This document shows, piece by piece, positions 1-9,765 of a stretch of 64,000 nucleotides of DNA. Position numbers and translations under genes: made by a program. This stretch comes from CAWBVG01 sp963792175 (lineage in GTDB: Bacteria > Acidobacteriota > Vicinamibacteria > Vicinamibacterales > CAVVIG01), in contig CAWBVG010000046.1 of NCBI GenBank assembly GCA_963792175.1, forward strand, positions 180,389-244,388, in the 5' to 3' direction. How positions within the stretch are numbered: position 1 is the first letter of the stretch; the number at the start of each line of letters is the position of its first letter. The notes beneath the pieces are model-generated. The model had not been told where the DNA came from and ran no database searches. It saw only the letters and a program-made list of their open reading frames with translations.

Positions 1-1
1 G

Positions 2-657
2 CTGGATGGGAAAGACTCCGACACGGCGGAACGGATTGTTCCCGCCGATCCTGCCCTTCCTGCCCTTCCTGCCTTCGCTGCCCTGCTGCTGATCTGCCTC
101 GCGATTTCCTGCAGCGCGCCGAAACCGCCGGACGACCGCGACTACGCGACGCGGATTGCCGCCGACCGTGCCACCAAGGACGCAGCCTTCATGGCCGCCG
201 ACGATCCGATCCCGAAGGCGAAGCACGCCGAGTTCCTGCCGCTCGCGTACTATCCCGTCGATCCCGAGTTCAACGTGCCGGCGGAGCTCAAGCGGATCGA
301 CGATCCGACGATCATCGAGATGCCGACGTCGACTGGCACGAACCGGAAAATGCGCCGCGTCGGCACGCTGCACTTCACGCTGAAGGGTCAGCCGCTGTCG
401 CTGCTCGCGTTCATCGAGCTCGGAGAAACCTCGAGTCTCTTCGTCGCGTTCAGCGACCTGACCAGCGGCGCCGAAACCTACGCCGCGGGACGGTTCCTCG
501 ACATCAACCGGAACGCCACCGGCCTCTACGAGCTCGATTTCAACCGCGCCTACTTTCCGTACTGCTACTACAACCCGACCTACGAGTGTCCGCTCCCGCC
601 GCGAGAGAATCGCCTGAAGATTCCGATCCACGCCGGCGAACGCATGCAGAAGTCTGA
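2..657 (+). CDS. DUF1684 family lipoprotein (5' partial)
   Basis: The frame is open to the left edge. A hydrophobic stretch followed by a lipobox-like LAISC around positions 90-118 indicates a lipoprotein signal, after which the mature protein starts SAPKPPDDRD. The body (about 190-640) has the features of DUF1684 proteins: PVDPEF near the start and a Cys/Tyr-rich end YCYYNPTYECPLPPREN. The family has no established biochemical role; it is secreted or periplasmic. An ATG at 6-8 in the next frame would give a normal signal peptide if one base near 85-90 were an indel, so the true start is uncertain. No stop is met before the following HAD gene; the normal stop was probably inside the 651-732 repeat and is lost by an indel. 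Confidence 0.7.
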   Translation, partial: GWERLRHGGTDCSRRSCPSCPSCLRCPAADLPRDFLQRAETAGRPRLRDADCRRPCHQGRSLHGRRRSDPEGEARRVPAARVLSRRSRVQRAGGAQADRRSDDHRDADVDWHEPENAPRRHAALHAEGSAAVAARVHRARRNLESLRRVQRPDQRRRNLRRGTVPRHQPERHRPLRARFQPRLLSVLLLQPDLRVSAPAARESPEDSDPRRRTHAEV

Positions 658-732
658 AGCGTCTGAAGTAGGCAAGTCTCCGAACTGTCGAGCTTCAAGC
701 TTTAGACTTGAAACTTCAGACTTGAAACTTTC
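651..732. repeat. Intergenic inverted tandem-unit repeat (TTCAAGTCT type)
   Basis: The left part contains agtctgaag and caagtct units; the right part contains agacttg and cttcagacttgaaac units, which are their reverse complements. The same unit type recurs at 11138-11201 and 40252-40316. It lies between the DUF1684 and HAD genes and could fold into an imperfect hairpin. Confidence 0.7.
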
Positions 733-1394
733 ATGCTTACGAGCGATAGTGTTCGACTTCGACGGCGTCATCGCCAACAGCGAGCCGCTGCACTTTCAGG
801 CGTTTCGCGACGTGCTCGCGGCCGAAGGCATGACGCTCTCGGAGCGCGACTACTACGACCGGTATCTCGGCTTCGACGATGTCGGCGTGTTCCGGGCGCT
901 CGGGATTGACGAGCGTCGCATCGGCGATTTCGCGAGACAGAAAGCGATCCGGATCGAGGCGCTCGAGCGTGACGTCTCGATCTTGTTTCCGGGTGCCGCC
1001 GCGGCCGTGAGACGGCTGGCGGCGGCCGTGCCGCTCGCCATTGCATCGGGCGCGATTGGCGTCGAGATCCGGCGGGTGCTGGAACGCGAACATCTGGCGC
1101 AGTTTTTCGTCGCGGTCGTGGCGGCGGAAGACGCGCCGAACAACAAGCCGGCGCCGGATCCCTATCTGCACGCGGTTGCCAGGCTCGGCGCCGCCTGCGG
1201 CGGTCAGCTCTCTCCAGGAGAGTGCGTCGGCCATCGAAGATTCCCACTGGGGACTCGAATCCGCCCGCACGGCGGGGTTAAAGACCGTCGCCGTCACCCA
1301 TACCTACGACCGCCACGCACTGTCCGCCGATCTCGTCGTCGAGGGGCTGGACAGCCTGGAAATTGGATCGCTCCGGTCGATCTGTTCCGTTTAA
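733..1394 (+). CDS. HAD-superfamily phosphatase, frameshifted
   Basis: This is a haloacid dehalogenase-like hydrolase of the phosphoglycolate phosphatase/beta-phosphoglucomutase type, expected to remove phosphate from a small sugar-phosphate-like substrate. Motif I is DFDGVIANSEP, the motif II region is PLAIASGA, the motif III lysine lies in NNKPAPDPYLHA and motif IV is IEDSHWGLESARTAG, so all catalytic motifs are present. Two apparent one-base insertions break it. One is just after the ATG: removing a T at about 737 gives M-L-R-A-I-V-F-D. The other is a G at about 1229, before motif IV. Length (about 220 residues) is normal once these are corrected. The substrate cannot be assigned. Confidence 0.8.
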
Positions 1395-1573
1395 GCGAAC
1401 ATATCCTTTCACAATCCAAGCACTTGGATATTAGGGCAGATCCCGCCATTTTTACGGCCTTTCAGCTTTACACCCCTTACAACCGCTGGCGATACTGGTC
1501 TGTCCCGAACAGCGAACGATTTCATACACCGTGCGGCTTCGGGATCTGTTTATCCACGTTTGGAGGAGGAAGA

Positions 1574-4500
1574 ATGAGACTTCGGGCAATCGTCCTGGCA
1601 CTCGCGGCGCTGTTTGCCGCGAGCTCGCTGGCGAGCGCGCAGCAGCAGACCGGTGAAATTTTCGGCAAGGTGACGGACGGTTCGGGTGCGGTCCTGCCGG
1701 GGGTCACGGTGACTCTGACGGCGCCCGAACTGCTTCAGCCGCTCACGGCCGTCACCAGCGAAACCGGGACCTACCAGTTTCCACGTCTGCGAAATCGGCA
1801 CTTATACCGTCAAGTTCGAGCTGGCCGGCTTCAAGACCGTCGTCAATCAGGACATCATCGTCACCGTCGGCTTCAGCGCGCAGATCAACGCGCAGCTGGG
1901 CGTCTCCGACGGTGCAGGAAACGATTACGGTCACCGGCTCGAGCCCGATCGTCGACACCAAGGACACGGGAACCAAGCAGACGTTCACCAACGAGCTGCT
2001 GCAGAGCATCCCGTCGGCGCGCGACCCGTGGGTCATCCTCCAGCAGACGGCCGGCATCGCCATGGACCGCGAGAACATCGGCGGCAACATGTCGGGCCAG
2101 CAGTCCGACTACGTGTCGCGCGGCGCCGCGGGCGTTCAACAACAAGTGGTCGCTCGACGGCGTCGACATCACCGACATGGCCGCGACCGGCGCGTCGCCG
2201 AACTACTACGACTTCGACGCGTTCGAGGAAATGACGATCAACACCGGCGGCGTCGACGTGACGCAGCAGACCGGCGGCGTCGGCATCAACCTCGTGACCA
2301 AGAGCGGCACCGACAGGTTCCGCGGATCGTCGCGGCTACTTCGATACCGAACGACCGCTCGGAAGTCGCAGAACATCACCGACGCGCAGCGCACGCAGGG
2401 CGCGTCGTCGGGCAACCCGATTCAGGACATCAAGGACTACGGCGTCGAAATCGGCGGTCCGCTCAAGAAGGGCAAGGCGTGGATCTGGGGCGCGTTCGGT
2501 AAGCAGACTCATCGACGTCGGCGTTCTCGGCTTCTATCAGCCGACGCGCGAACTGCCAGGCGTTCAAGAACTCGGCGACGCGCGCTCGCCTCGTCGATCG
2601 ACGACGTCAACAACTGTCTGAACACCGACGAAACGCTGCTGCAGAACACCAACCTGAAGGCCGAGGTTCAGCTGTTCAAGGGCAACAAGCTGTCGGTCTT
2701 CAATAACTTCTCCAAGAAGGTCCGCAACGCCCGCGGTGCGAGCGACCTGAACCCGATCGAAACGACGACGTCCGCAGGACGCCGTGTCCTCCGTGTACGG
2801 AGTCGGCAAGCGGTGGTGGATCGATCGGGCCGGGCAACGCCGACCTACAAGGCGGCCGATCAGTGGGTGCTCAGCGACAGGCTGCTGCTCGACGTGCAAT
2901 GGGCGCACGTCGGCAACAACTTCACCTCGACTTCCACGATCCGTCGCTGGCGACCGTGCAGCCCACGTTCATCATCAACAGCCCCGCGGGTCTGAACGGC
3001 CGCTCGCGGCACTCAGAGTCGTGAACATCCGTCCTGTCGACAGGTCGTGAACGTCAACATGAACTACTTCCGCCTGGCACGGTGGGCGGCGATCACGCGT
3101 TCAAGTTCGGCGGCTACTGGCAGCGACAACTACAGCTTTGGGCAGAGCCGCGTCGGCGGCGACGCCACCGCGCGCTTCCCGACCGCGGCGGAGCTCGCGA
3201 GCGCGACCGATTGCTCGACGATCGCTGCCGGCTGCCAGGTGGATACGCGCCGCTGGAGCCAGGCCATCTACGACCTGAAGAACATCTTGCGGCGTACGTG
3301 CAGGACACGATCACGCACAACCGCGTGACCCTTCAGCTCGGCATCCGCTACGACTCAGAATCACGATCAGGCGCTGGCCTCGCAGCGTTCCGGCCAGCAT
3401 GATCGCTGCCGACGCATCCTGCCGGCGGTCAGCTTCGCTGGCGCGGATCCCGGCGTCGTGTTCCACAACTTCTCGCCGCGCATCGGCTTCACCTACGACA
3501 TCAAGGGTGATGGCAAGACGATGTTTCGCAGGCAACTACGCCATCTACTGGGGTCAGGTCGGCGATGGCGGCGTTTCCAGCCAGCTCAATCCGGTGACCG
3601 CGGTCACCGCTCGATACGCGTGGGTCGACGCGAACCACGACACCGTCGTGCAGCCAAGCGAGATCTACGACAGCAAGGGTGTCCTGTTGCTTTCGGGTGG
3701 CAACCCGGCGAACTTCCTCCTGGAATCCGGGAACTGGAATCCGGCAAACCCCGGATCGCCGACGACGCTGAACACCGTCGATCCGAATCTGAAGAACGAT
3801 CGGACCGACGAGTTCATCGTCGGCTTCGATCGTGAGGTTGGCTCGGGCTTCGCCGTCGGTGGCAATTACATCTGGCGCCGTTACGCCAACTGCTTCAGCA
3901 ACGCGTGCCCAGGCTGGGCGCCGCTGAACGGCGTCGCGACGGACGGCTCGAGCTACGCTCCCGTTCAGTTCACAGCGCCGGCCTCGACGTGCCCGGCGGC
4001 GTAGACGCCCGTGCCCGACGCTGACGTACTACCAGCCGATCGTCCCAGCTCCGACGGATCGAGCACGAGACCAACATCGACGGCTTCAACCGCACGTTCA
4101 ACGGCGTCGAACTGACCGGTCGCAAGCGGCTGTCGAACCACTGGCTGATGAACACGAGCTTCAGCTACAACAGCACGATCATGAACTACGCCCCGGTTCC
4201 TACACGGCGAAATGGCACCGGCGGGTCGCCTGGAGGATCCGACCAACATCGCCCAGCGCAACGGATTCCAGTACGACTACCTGACGGCCGGCAGCGGCAT
4301 CGGCAACATGTTCGTGAACGCCAAGTGGCTCTACAAGATCAGCGGCATGTATCAGCTGCCGGCTAACGTCAACGTCTCGGCGTTCTACAACGCGCGCCAG
4401 GGCTATCCGTTCGAGCGGACGGTCACAAGCCCGTCACGTGCTAACGGCGCTGGCACCGTCAGCCTGCTGCTCGACAACATCGGCGACAGCCGGCTGCCGA

Positions 4501-4705
4501 CCTACCAGAACCTCGACTTCCACGTCGAGCGCCCGATCAAGATTGGGAACCGTGCGGATCGTGCCGACGCATCGACGTCTTCAACGTGTTCAACTCGAAC
4601 ACGGAGCAGGCGATCCGCGGCGCGCAGAACAGCTCGAACGCGAACTTCATTCAGGCGGTCACCGCGCCGCGCGTTCTGCGGTTCGGCATCCGCGTGAACT
4701 GGTAA
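1574..4705 (+). CDS. TonB-dependent receptor, OAR/carboxypeptidase-regulatory type, multiply frameshifted
   Basis: An outer-membrane receptor of the kind abundant in Acidobacteriota. The start has a ggagga ribosome site at 1562-1570. A signal peptide (MRLRAIVLALAALF to ASA) is followed by a carboxypeptidase-regulatory-like domain (GEIFGKVTDGSGAVLPGVTV), a plug domain (around ETITVTGSSPIVDTKDTGT and SLDGVDITDMAATGASP) and a beta-barrel ending in RVLRFGIRVNW. It is clearly a paralogue of the intact receptor at 6766-9678. The frame shifts by +1 repeatedly (about 1790, 1905, 2130, 2325, 2500 and further), at least ten times. Shifts this regular, with protein similarity preserved between them, fit base insertions better than long-term decay, but a pseudogene is not excluded. 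The ligand is unknown. Confidence 0.85.
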
Positions 4706-4749
4706 GCCGGTACTGGATAGGCCTGTAAGCCTGATTGCGGGTTTCTCGA

Positions 4750-4779
4750 GGGCGGGGCGTCAAGCCCCGCCCTTTTTTT
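4750..4779 (+). terminator. Rho-independent terminator
   Basis: A nine-base G+C arm gggcggggc, a five-base loop gtcaa, the complementary arm gccccgccc and a run of seven T. It sits 45 bases after the receptor stop codon and is the clearest intrinsic terminator in the window. Confidence 0.93.
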
Positions 4780-4794
4780 GTTATCCTGACCCCG

Positions 4795-5715
4795 TTGCAA
4801 CCGCATCTCGTCCATAGCTTCACCCACGCCGCCCTCAGCCCGGATCCCGATCTCGCCGTCGCCGCCCTCATGATTGCGCGCGTGGAGTACCCGAAGCTCG
4901 ACGCGGGTCCGTACCTCGATCAGCTCGACGCCCTCGGCCACGAGGCGCGCCGGCGCGTCGATTCGGCGGTCGTCGTCTCCGACGACGTGCCGGAGCAGGT
5001 GGATCCCGATCGGTACGCGCGGGTCATGGCCTTGAACGATTACCTGTTCGGGGAGCTGCGATTCACCGGCAACGAGCGGCAGTACGAGGATCCGCGCAAC
5101 AGCTTTCTGAATCAGGTGCTCGAACGGCGAACCGGCATTCCGGTCACGCTGGCGCTGGTGTATCTGGAGGTGGCGCGGCGGGCGGGCCTCTACGTCGAAG
5201 GGATCAATTTCCCTGGACGTTTTCTCCTCCGATGCCCGGCGCGGCGCGGCCTGCCGTATTCGGAGGACTTGATCATCGACGCGTTCCGGGGCGGCGCACT
5301 GCTCACCCGTGACGCGTGCCGCGACCTGCTGCGGACGGGTACGGGCGACGAGTCGACACCGGGAGACGACGACGGGCTGTTCGAGTCGCGCCTGTTCGTG
5401 CACGCCACCAAACCGCAGATCCTGGCGCGGATGCTCGCCAATCTGAAGCGGCTGTACGTGCGCATGCATTCGTTCCCGCAGGCCCGCGACATCACCGACC
5501 TGCTGGTGGCGGTCAATCCGTCGGCCTTCGACGAGCTGCGCGACCGCGGCCTGCTCGCCTATCACATGAGAGATTTTTCAGGCGCGCTCCGCGATCTTCA
5601 ACGGTACCTGGAGCTGTCGTCGTCGGTCCGCCTCGACGACGAAGAGCGCGAAGAGCACGAGCAGATCTGGGAGCACGTCAAAGCGCTTCGGAAGAGCGTC
5701 GCTTCGCTGAACTGA
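4795..5715 (+). CDS. SirB1/transglutaminase-like family protein with TPR-like tail
   Basis: The N-terminal half (about residues 20-150) matches the SirB1/transglutaminase-like core: AALMIARVEYPKLD, the region ALNDYLFGELRFTGN, and YEDPRNSFLNQVLERRTGIPVTLALVYLEVA split over the core. GLYVEGINFPGRFLLR carries the aromatic/Gly-rich segment typical of this fold. The C-terminal part (about 200-295) is helical and TPR-like (KRLYVRMHSFPQARDI; RGLLAYHMRDFSGALRDLQ). The frame is open through the terminator, so a TTG at 4795 is preferred over upstream starts, which would be non-transcribed with the gene. The family role in bacteria is unclear; related proteins are linked to regulation. The gene is followed by a repeat at a convergent junction. 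Confidence 0.75.
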   Translation: MQPHLVHSFTHAALSPDPDLAVAALMIARVEYPKLDAGPYLDQLDALGHEARRRVDSAVVVSDDVPEQVDPDRYARVMALNDYLFGELRFTGNERQYEDPRNSFLNQVLERRTGIPVTLALVYLEVARRAGLYVEGINFPGRFLLRCPARRGLPYSEDLIIDAFRGGALLTRDACRDLLRTGTGDESTPGDDDGLFESRLFVHATKPQILARMLANLKRLYVRMHSFPQARDITDLLVAVNPSAFDELRDRGLLAYHMRDFSGALRDLQRYLELSSSVRLDDEEREEHEQIWEHVKALRKSVASLN

Positions 5716-5730
5716 GCGTCGGCGACGCTG

Positions 5731-5860
5731 GAGCTCGGGGCTAGGGATGCTGAGCCCGAGCCGCGACTCCGTCACCAGCTAGCCCCGAGCCCCGAGCCCC
5801 AATCTCGGCTAACCCCTAGCCCCGACTCCCGTAGCCCCTAGCCCCGATTCCCGACCCGCC
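5731..5860. repeat. Intergenic inverted repeat (CTAGCCCCGA type)
   Basis: A left segment gctcggggctaggg is answered by right units ctagccccgagcccc, repeated several times with small variations to 5860. It lies at a convergent junction. The stop codon of the glycosylase gene (TAG, complement of 5838-5840) is inside it. The unit type recurs at 18776-18824, 27804-27853 and 40580-40612. Confidence 0.7.
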
Positions 5861-6497
5861 TCTGACCTTCCGGACAGTCTTTTAACAGCGGGCAGACACC
5901 ACAATGCGGGTCGGCCTCCGTGCACGTCGCCGCGCCGTGATGCGACAGATACAGAAACGCCCGGCGATACGCCTCCACTGAATCCGGCAACTCGGCGCTC
6001 ATCGCGGCCTGGACCGACCGCGCCTGCTTCTTGAAATCGGCGGCCGCCTGTCCGTACCCCAGACGGCGGCCGACGCGGTTGAGCCGCGCGTCGACCGGCA
6101 GGATCGGATGGTCCGCGGCGAAGAGCAGCAGCCGATGGGCGCCGGCCTCGCCGAGCTGCGGAAACGGCTTGAGCGCCCGTCGCGCCGGACCGAGCGGGCC
6201 GGCGAGAAGCTTCCGCAGCTCCGGCGAGCGCCGGAAGAGATCGACGCCGGTCCTGAGCGCCGTCAGGCGGTTTTCGAGATAGGGTCCGGCAAGCGCCACG
6301 CTTTCTTCGAGCTTCTTCTGCGGCGCGCGCCACATCGCGTCCGGCGTCAGCGCGCGAATACGCTTCAGTGCCGCGAGCGCGGCGTCGCGTTTTCGCGGCG
6401 TCGAATGGACCGACAGCACTTCCCAGACGAAGAGCGTGAACGGATCGCGCGGCGGCCTGGGCAGCGCGCCGTAAAACTTCTGCAACGCATCGATCAT
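5838..6497 (-). CDS. HhH-GPD base-excision DNA glycosylase, endonuclease III-like
   Basis: A 219-residue helix-hairpin-helix/GPD glycosylase expected to excise damaged bases. The HhH segment FPQLGEAGAHRLLLFA is followed by the catalytic aspartate region PVDARLNRVGRRLGY. The C-terminus has a 4Fe-4S loop, C-x6-C-x2-C-x5-C (CTEADPHCGVCPLLKDC). The lysine that endonuclease III uses for AP lyase chemistry (GVGRKTA) is not conserved here (QLGEAGA), so a monofunctional glycosylase is more likely. The ATG at 6497 (MIDALQKFYG) is preferred because the upstream extension lacks family similarity. The stop codon lies in the intergenic repeat. Confidence 0.82.
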   Translation of the reverse strand: MIDALQKFYGALPRPPRDPFTLFVWEVLSVHSTPRKRDAALAALKRIRALTPDAMWRAPQKKLEESVALAGPYLENRLTALRTGVDLFRRSPELRKLLAGPLGPARRALKPFPQLGEAGAHRLLLFAADHPILPVDARLNRVGRRLGYGQAAADFKKQARSVQAAMSAELPDSVEAYRRAFLYLSHHGAATCTEADPHCGVCPLLKDCPEGQRRVGNRG

Positions 6498-6675
6498 GCT
6501 CTCCAGCTTCGACACGGGTGACGACTGTACCACCGGTGATTCTCGCTTTCGGACGGTGTCTCGCCGCAGACAGTGTTGATGTTCATTGGATCGCACGATT
6601 CAACGAATCGTAATCGCGCAGCGACCGGACGGTGCGACGTTGACGTAAGCCGCTGACCATTCCCGCCTCTGAACA

Positions 6676-6694
6676 ATCCGGACGGTGTCCGGAT
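6676..6694. promoter_or_regulatory. Perfect 8-bp palindrome upstream of the receptor gene
   Basis: atccggac, three bases, gtccggat, about 70 bases before the receptor start and between divergent genes. A related half-site ttcggacggtgtc lies near 6547. It could be an operator. Nothing else in this intergenic stretch (6498-6765) is recognisable except a ggagg ribosome site before 6766. Confidence 0.4.
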
Positions 6695-6765
6695 CGTCCG
6701 CGAGCACTGGCACATCGGATGCTCCTGATCGCCCGACTCAGACAACTGTTCATGGAGGCATTCGA

Positions 6766-9678
6766 ATGAAGCGTGTGATCTTCGTGCTGGCTCTGCTGGC
6801 GATCGCGACCACCGGAACCGCGTTCGCGCAAATCCAGGGCGGCACCATTTCCGGAACCGTCAGGGACGAGCAGGGCGGCGTACTGCCCGGCGTCACCGTC
6901 ACGGCGCAAGGCGTCGACGCGACGCAAACGTTCATCACCGAGGCCACCGGCGAGTACCGGTTTCTCAATCTTGCACCCGGACCTTACAAAATCACCGCCG
7001 CGCTCCAGGGTTTCACGACCATGGTGCGCGACAACGTCATCGTCTCCGTCGGCCGCAACGTCGAGCTGCCGCTCGCGTTGAAGATTGCGTCGGTGGCCGA
7101 AACGATTACGGTCAATGGCGAGTCACCGGTCATCGACATCAAGGCCACCGGCACGTCCACCAACTTCACGGCCGACGAGCTCACGCGCATTCCGACCTCG
7201 CGCGATCCGTTCGCGCTGATGCGCTCGGTTCCCGGCGTGCTCGTGGATCGCGTGAACATCGGCGGCAACGAAACCGGCCAGCAGTCCAACTTCGCGTCGA
7301 AAGGCACGCGGCCCCAGGACGCGGTGTGGACGATGGACGGCATCAACATCACGGACATGACCGCGACCGGCGCGTCACCGAGCTACTACAACTACGACAA
7401 TTTCGAGGAGATTCAGGTCTCCACCGCCGGCCAGGACATCAAGCAGCCCACCGGCGGCATGGGCCTCAACCTCGTCGTCAAGCGCGGCACCAACCAGTTC
7501 CACGGCGGCTTCCGCGGCTACTTCGACAACGAGTCGATGGAATCGAGCAACGTGCCTGCGGAACTCGCGGCGACCGGCACGACGCACGCGACCTCGGACC
7601 ACAACAAGCAGATCTCGGACTATGGCTACGACATCGGCGGCCCCATCCTCCGCGACCACGCCTGGTTCTACAACTCGTACTCGATCCAGGACGTGCGGCT
7701 CGTCCGGCGCGCCGGCGCGCTGGTCGACCGGACGCAGCTGAAGAATCCCGATGTCAAGTTGAACTGGCAGGCGACCAAGAAGGACATGGTCAGCTTCCTC
7801 TACTTCGACGGGTTCAAGATCAAGGAAGGCCGCAGCCCCGGCATCTCGGGGATCCTGTTCGACGCGCCGACCGCGACGTTCCACCAGGACAACACCTACA
7901 CCGATAATCCGCTGCACGGTCTCTGGAAGATTGCGGACGATCGCGTGATCAACGCCAACATGTTCGTGTCGGCGAAGTACGCGTTCTTCAACAACGGGTT
8001 CATCCTCGATCCGGTTGGCGGCCTCTCCCAGCAGGCGGGCCGCAATTTCACCACCGCCACCTCGTACGGCTCGGTCAGCCAGGGCCTGAACGTGCGCCCG
8101 CAGAAGGTCGCCAACGTCGACGTGAACAACTTCGTCAGCGCGATGGGCAGCAGCCACGATCTGAAGTACGGGTTCGGCTTCCGGACGGTGGACGCGGTCA
8201 GCGGCACGCTGTGGCCGGGCAACGGGATTCTCGCCATCGAGAACTCGCCGACCGACCTGCGCGCCCAGGTGTTCCGCCAGGGCTACGGCGGCAACCGGGC
8301 CGACTACCTCAGTTTCTACGCCGGCGACACCATCCAGCACGCGGCGTTGACCGTTGACGTGGGGGTCCGCTTCGATCGCCAGTGGGGCAAGGCACTCGCG
8401 AGCGATATTGCGCCGAACCCCGCATTCCCCAACGCCGTACCCGGCGTCTCGTTTGCCGGCTACGACTCGCCATTCACGTGGACCAACTTCTCGCCGCGCG
8501 CCGGGGTGACCTACGCGATCGATGACTCGCGGAAGACGATCGCGCGGGCGAGTTTCAGCCGCTATGCCGGCCAGCTCGAGACCGGCACGGTCGGCGTGCT
8601 GAATCCGAGCTCGACCGCGGGGTCCGCGACCTACCGCTGGGTTGATACGAACGGCGATCACTTCGCGCAGGCCAGCGAGGTCAATCTGACGCAGTTCATC
8701 ACCGCCGCTGGCGGCTTCAACCCGGCGGCGCCAACCGCCGTCACGTCGGCGAACGTCCTCGATCCCAACCTGAAAGCCCCGAAGACCTCGAGCATCGTCG
8801 CCGGCGTGGAGCGGGAGCTGCGGCCCAACCTGGCCGTGAACGTGAACTACAGCTACACGCGGACGAGCGATCTCTTCGGCAATTTCACCGGCCGGATCAC
8901 GCCGCGCGTGGGCGTGACGCTGGCCGATTACGCACCCGGTTCTGGATTCTCGGGAACGCTGCCTGACGGCACGCCTTACAACGTGCCCACGTTCATCCCG
9001 AACGCCGCGAAGGTGACGGCCGGCGGCAACGGCTTCACGACGACGAACATTCCGGACTACGCGACCGATTACCACGGCCTCGAGCTGAGCCTGGTGAAAC
9101 GGCTGTCGAACCGGTGGATGGCGCGCGCGGCGTTCTCGTGGAACAACGCTCGCGAGCACTTTGGCAGCGCGGCCGGCACCTACGACACGAACGGCAACCC
9201 GACGCCCACGCTGAGCGAGCCGCTCAAGGACGGCGGCCAATTCGCGCCGCAAAGCGGCGGCAGCGGCGCGGGCAGCATCTACATCAACGCGAAATGGCAG
9301 ATCAACGCCAACGCGATGTACCAGGCGCCATACGGGATCGAGGTGAGCGGCAACGTGTTCGGGCGGCAGGGGTATCCCTATCCGCTCTTCCGGCAGGGGA
9401 CGACGGCGGCGCTCGGCGGCGATTCGACGCTCCAGGTTCTGATCACGCCGGCGATCGACTACCTGCGCTACGACAACCTGTGGAACACCGACCTGCGTGC
9501 CGCGCGCACGTTCAAGGTGAACGCGGTGACGTTCCGCGGCATCCTCGACGCGTTCAACGTGTTCAACGCCAACACCGCGCTGGTGCGGAACAACAACATC
9601 ACGTCGCCGACGTTCAACGCGCTCGCGCAGAACCTGAGCCCACGGATCTTCCGCGTCGGGCTCGTCATCGGATTCTGA
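6766..9678 (+). CDS. TonB-dependent receptor, OAR/carboxypeptidase-regulatory type
   Basis: An intact 970-residue outer-membrane receptor. A ggagg site lies 8 bases before the ATG. The signal peptide runs to about residue 22 (TGTAFAQ). Residues 27-110 are a carboxypeptidase-regulatory-like beta-sandwich (GGTISGTVRDEQGGVLPGVT). A plug domain spans about 115-240 (ETITVNGESPVIDIKATGT; TMDGINITDMTATGASPSYY). The remainder is a beta-barrel ending in RIFRVGLVIGF, with the terminal aromatic residue expected for BAM-dependent insertion. It is closely similar to the frameshifted receptor at 1574-4705. No SusD-like partner is present. The role is probably uptake or binding of a peptide, glycan or metal complex; the substrate is not predictable. 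Confidence 0.93.
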   Translation: MKRVIFVLALLAIATTGTAFAQIQGGTISGTVRDEQGGVLPGVTVTAQGVDATQTFITEATGEYRFLNLAPGPYKITAALQGFTTMVRDNVIVSVGRNVELPLALKIASVAETITVNGESPVIDIKATGTSTNFTADELTRIPTSRDPFALMRSVPGVLVDRVNIGGNETGQQSNFASKGTRPQDAVWTMDGINITDMTATGASPSYYNYDNFEEIQVSTAGQDIKQPTGGMGLNLVVKRGTNQFHGGFRGYFDNESMESSNVPAELAATGTTHATSDHNKQISDYGYDIGGPILRDHAWFYNSYSIQDVRLVRRAGALVDRTQLKNPDVKLNWQATKKDMVSFLYFDGFKIKEGRSPGISGILFDAPTATFHQDNTYTDNPLHGLWKIADDRVINANMFVSAKYAFFNNGFILDPVGGLSQQAGRNFTTATSYGSVSQGLNVRPQKVANVDVNNFVSAMGSSHDLKYGFGFRTVDAVSGTLWPGNGILAIENSPTDLRAQVFRQGYGGNRADYLSFYAGDTIQHAALTVDVGVRFDRQWGKALASDIAPNPAFPNAVPGVSFAGYDSPFTWTNFSPRAGVTYAIDDSRKTIARASFSRYAGQLETGTVGVLNPSSTAGSATYRWVDTNGDHFAQASEVNLTQFITAAGGFNPAAPTAVTSANVLDPNLKAPKTSSIVAGVERELRPNLAVNVNYSYTRTSDLFGNFTGRITPRVGVTLADYAPGSGFSGTLPDGTPYNVPTFIPNAAKVTAGGNGFTTTNIPDYATDYHGLELSLVKRLSNRWMARAAFSWNNAREHFGSAAGTYDTNGNPTPTLSEPLKDGGQFAPQSGGSGAGSIYINAKWQINANAMYQAPYGIEVSGNVFGRQGYPYPLFRQGTTAALGGDSTLQVLITPAIDYLRYDNLWNTDLRAARTFKVNAVTFRGILDAFNVFNANTALVRNNNITSPTFNALAQNLSPRIFRVGLVIGF

Positions 9679-9682
9679 GCTC

Positions 9683-9765
9683 CGTAGGGGCTGAGGACAC
9701 AAGGGGACCAGCGGATCACTGAGGTTCGAGCCTCCTGCTGTGTCCCTGTAGCCTCTGTGTCCGAC
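9683..9765. repeat. Intergenic repeat (GACACAGAGG type)
   Basis: Short units ggggctgaggacacaagggg on the left and tgtgtccctgtagcctctg on the right are partly reverse complementary. It sits at a convergent junction and contributes the last codons and the stop of the downstream M20 peptidase gene. It is related in texture to the inverted repeats around the GxxExxY gene at 61.7-62.2 kb. Confidence 0.5.

Noticed and set aside
1574..4705. True pseudogene status of the first receptor
   Set aside because: Not accepted as proven: the protein sequence between shifts is well conserved, with no clear substitutions to stops, which fits base-calling error.
4735..4794. Upstream start for the SirB1-like gene
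   Set aside because: It would lie before or within the intrinsic terminator of the preceding gene.
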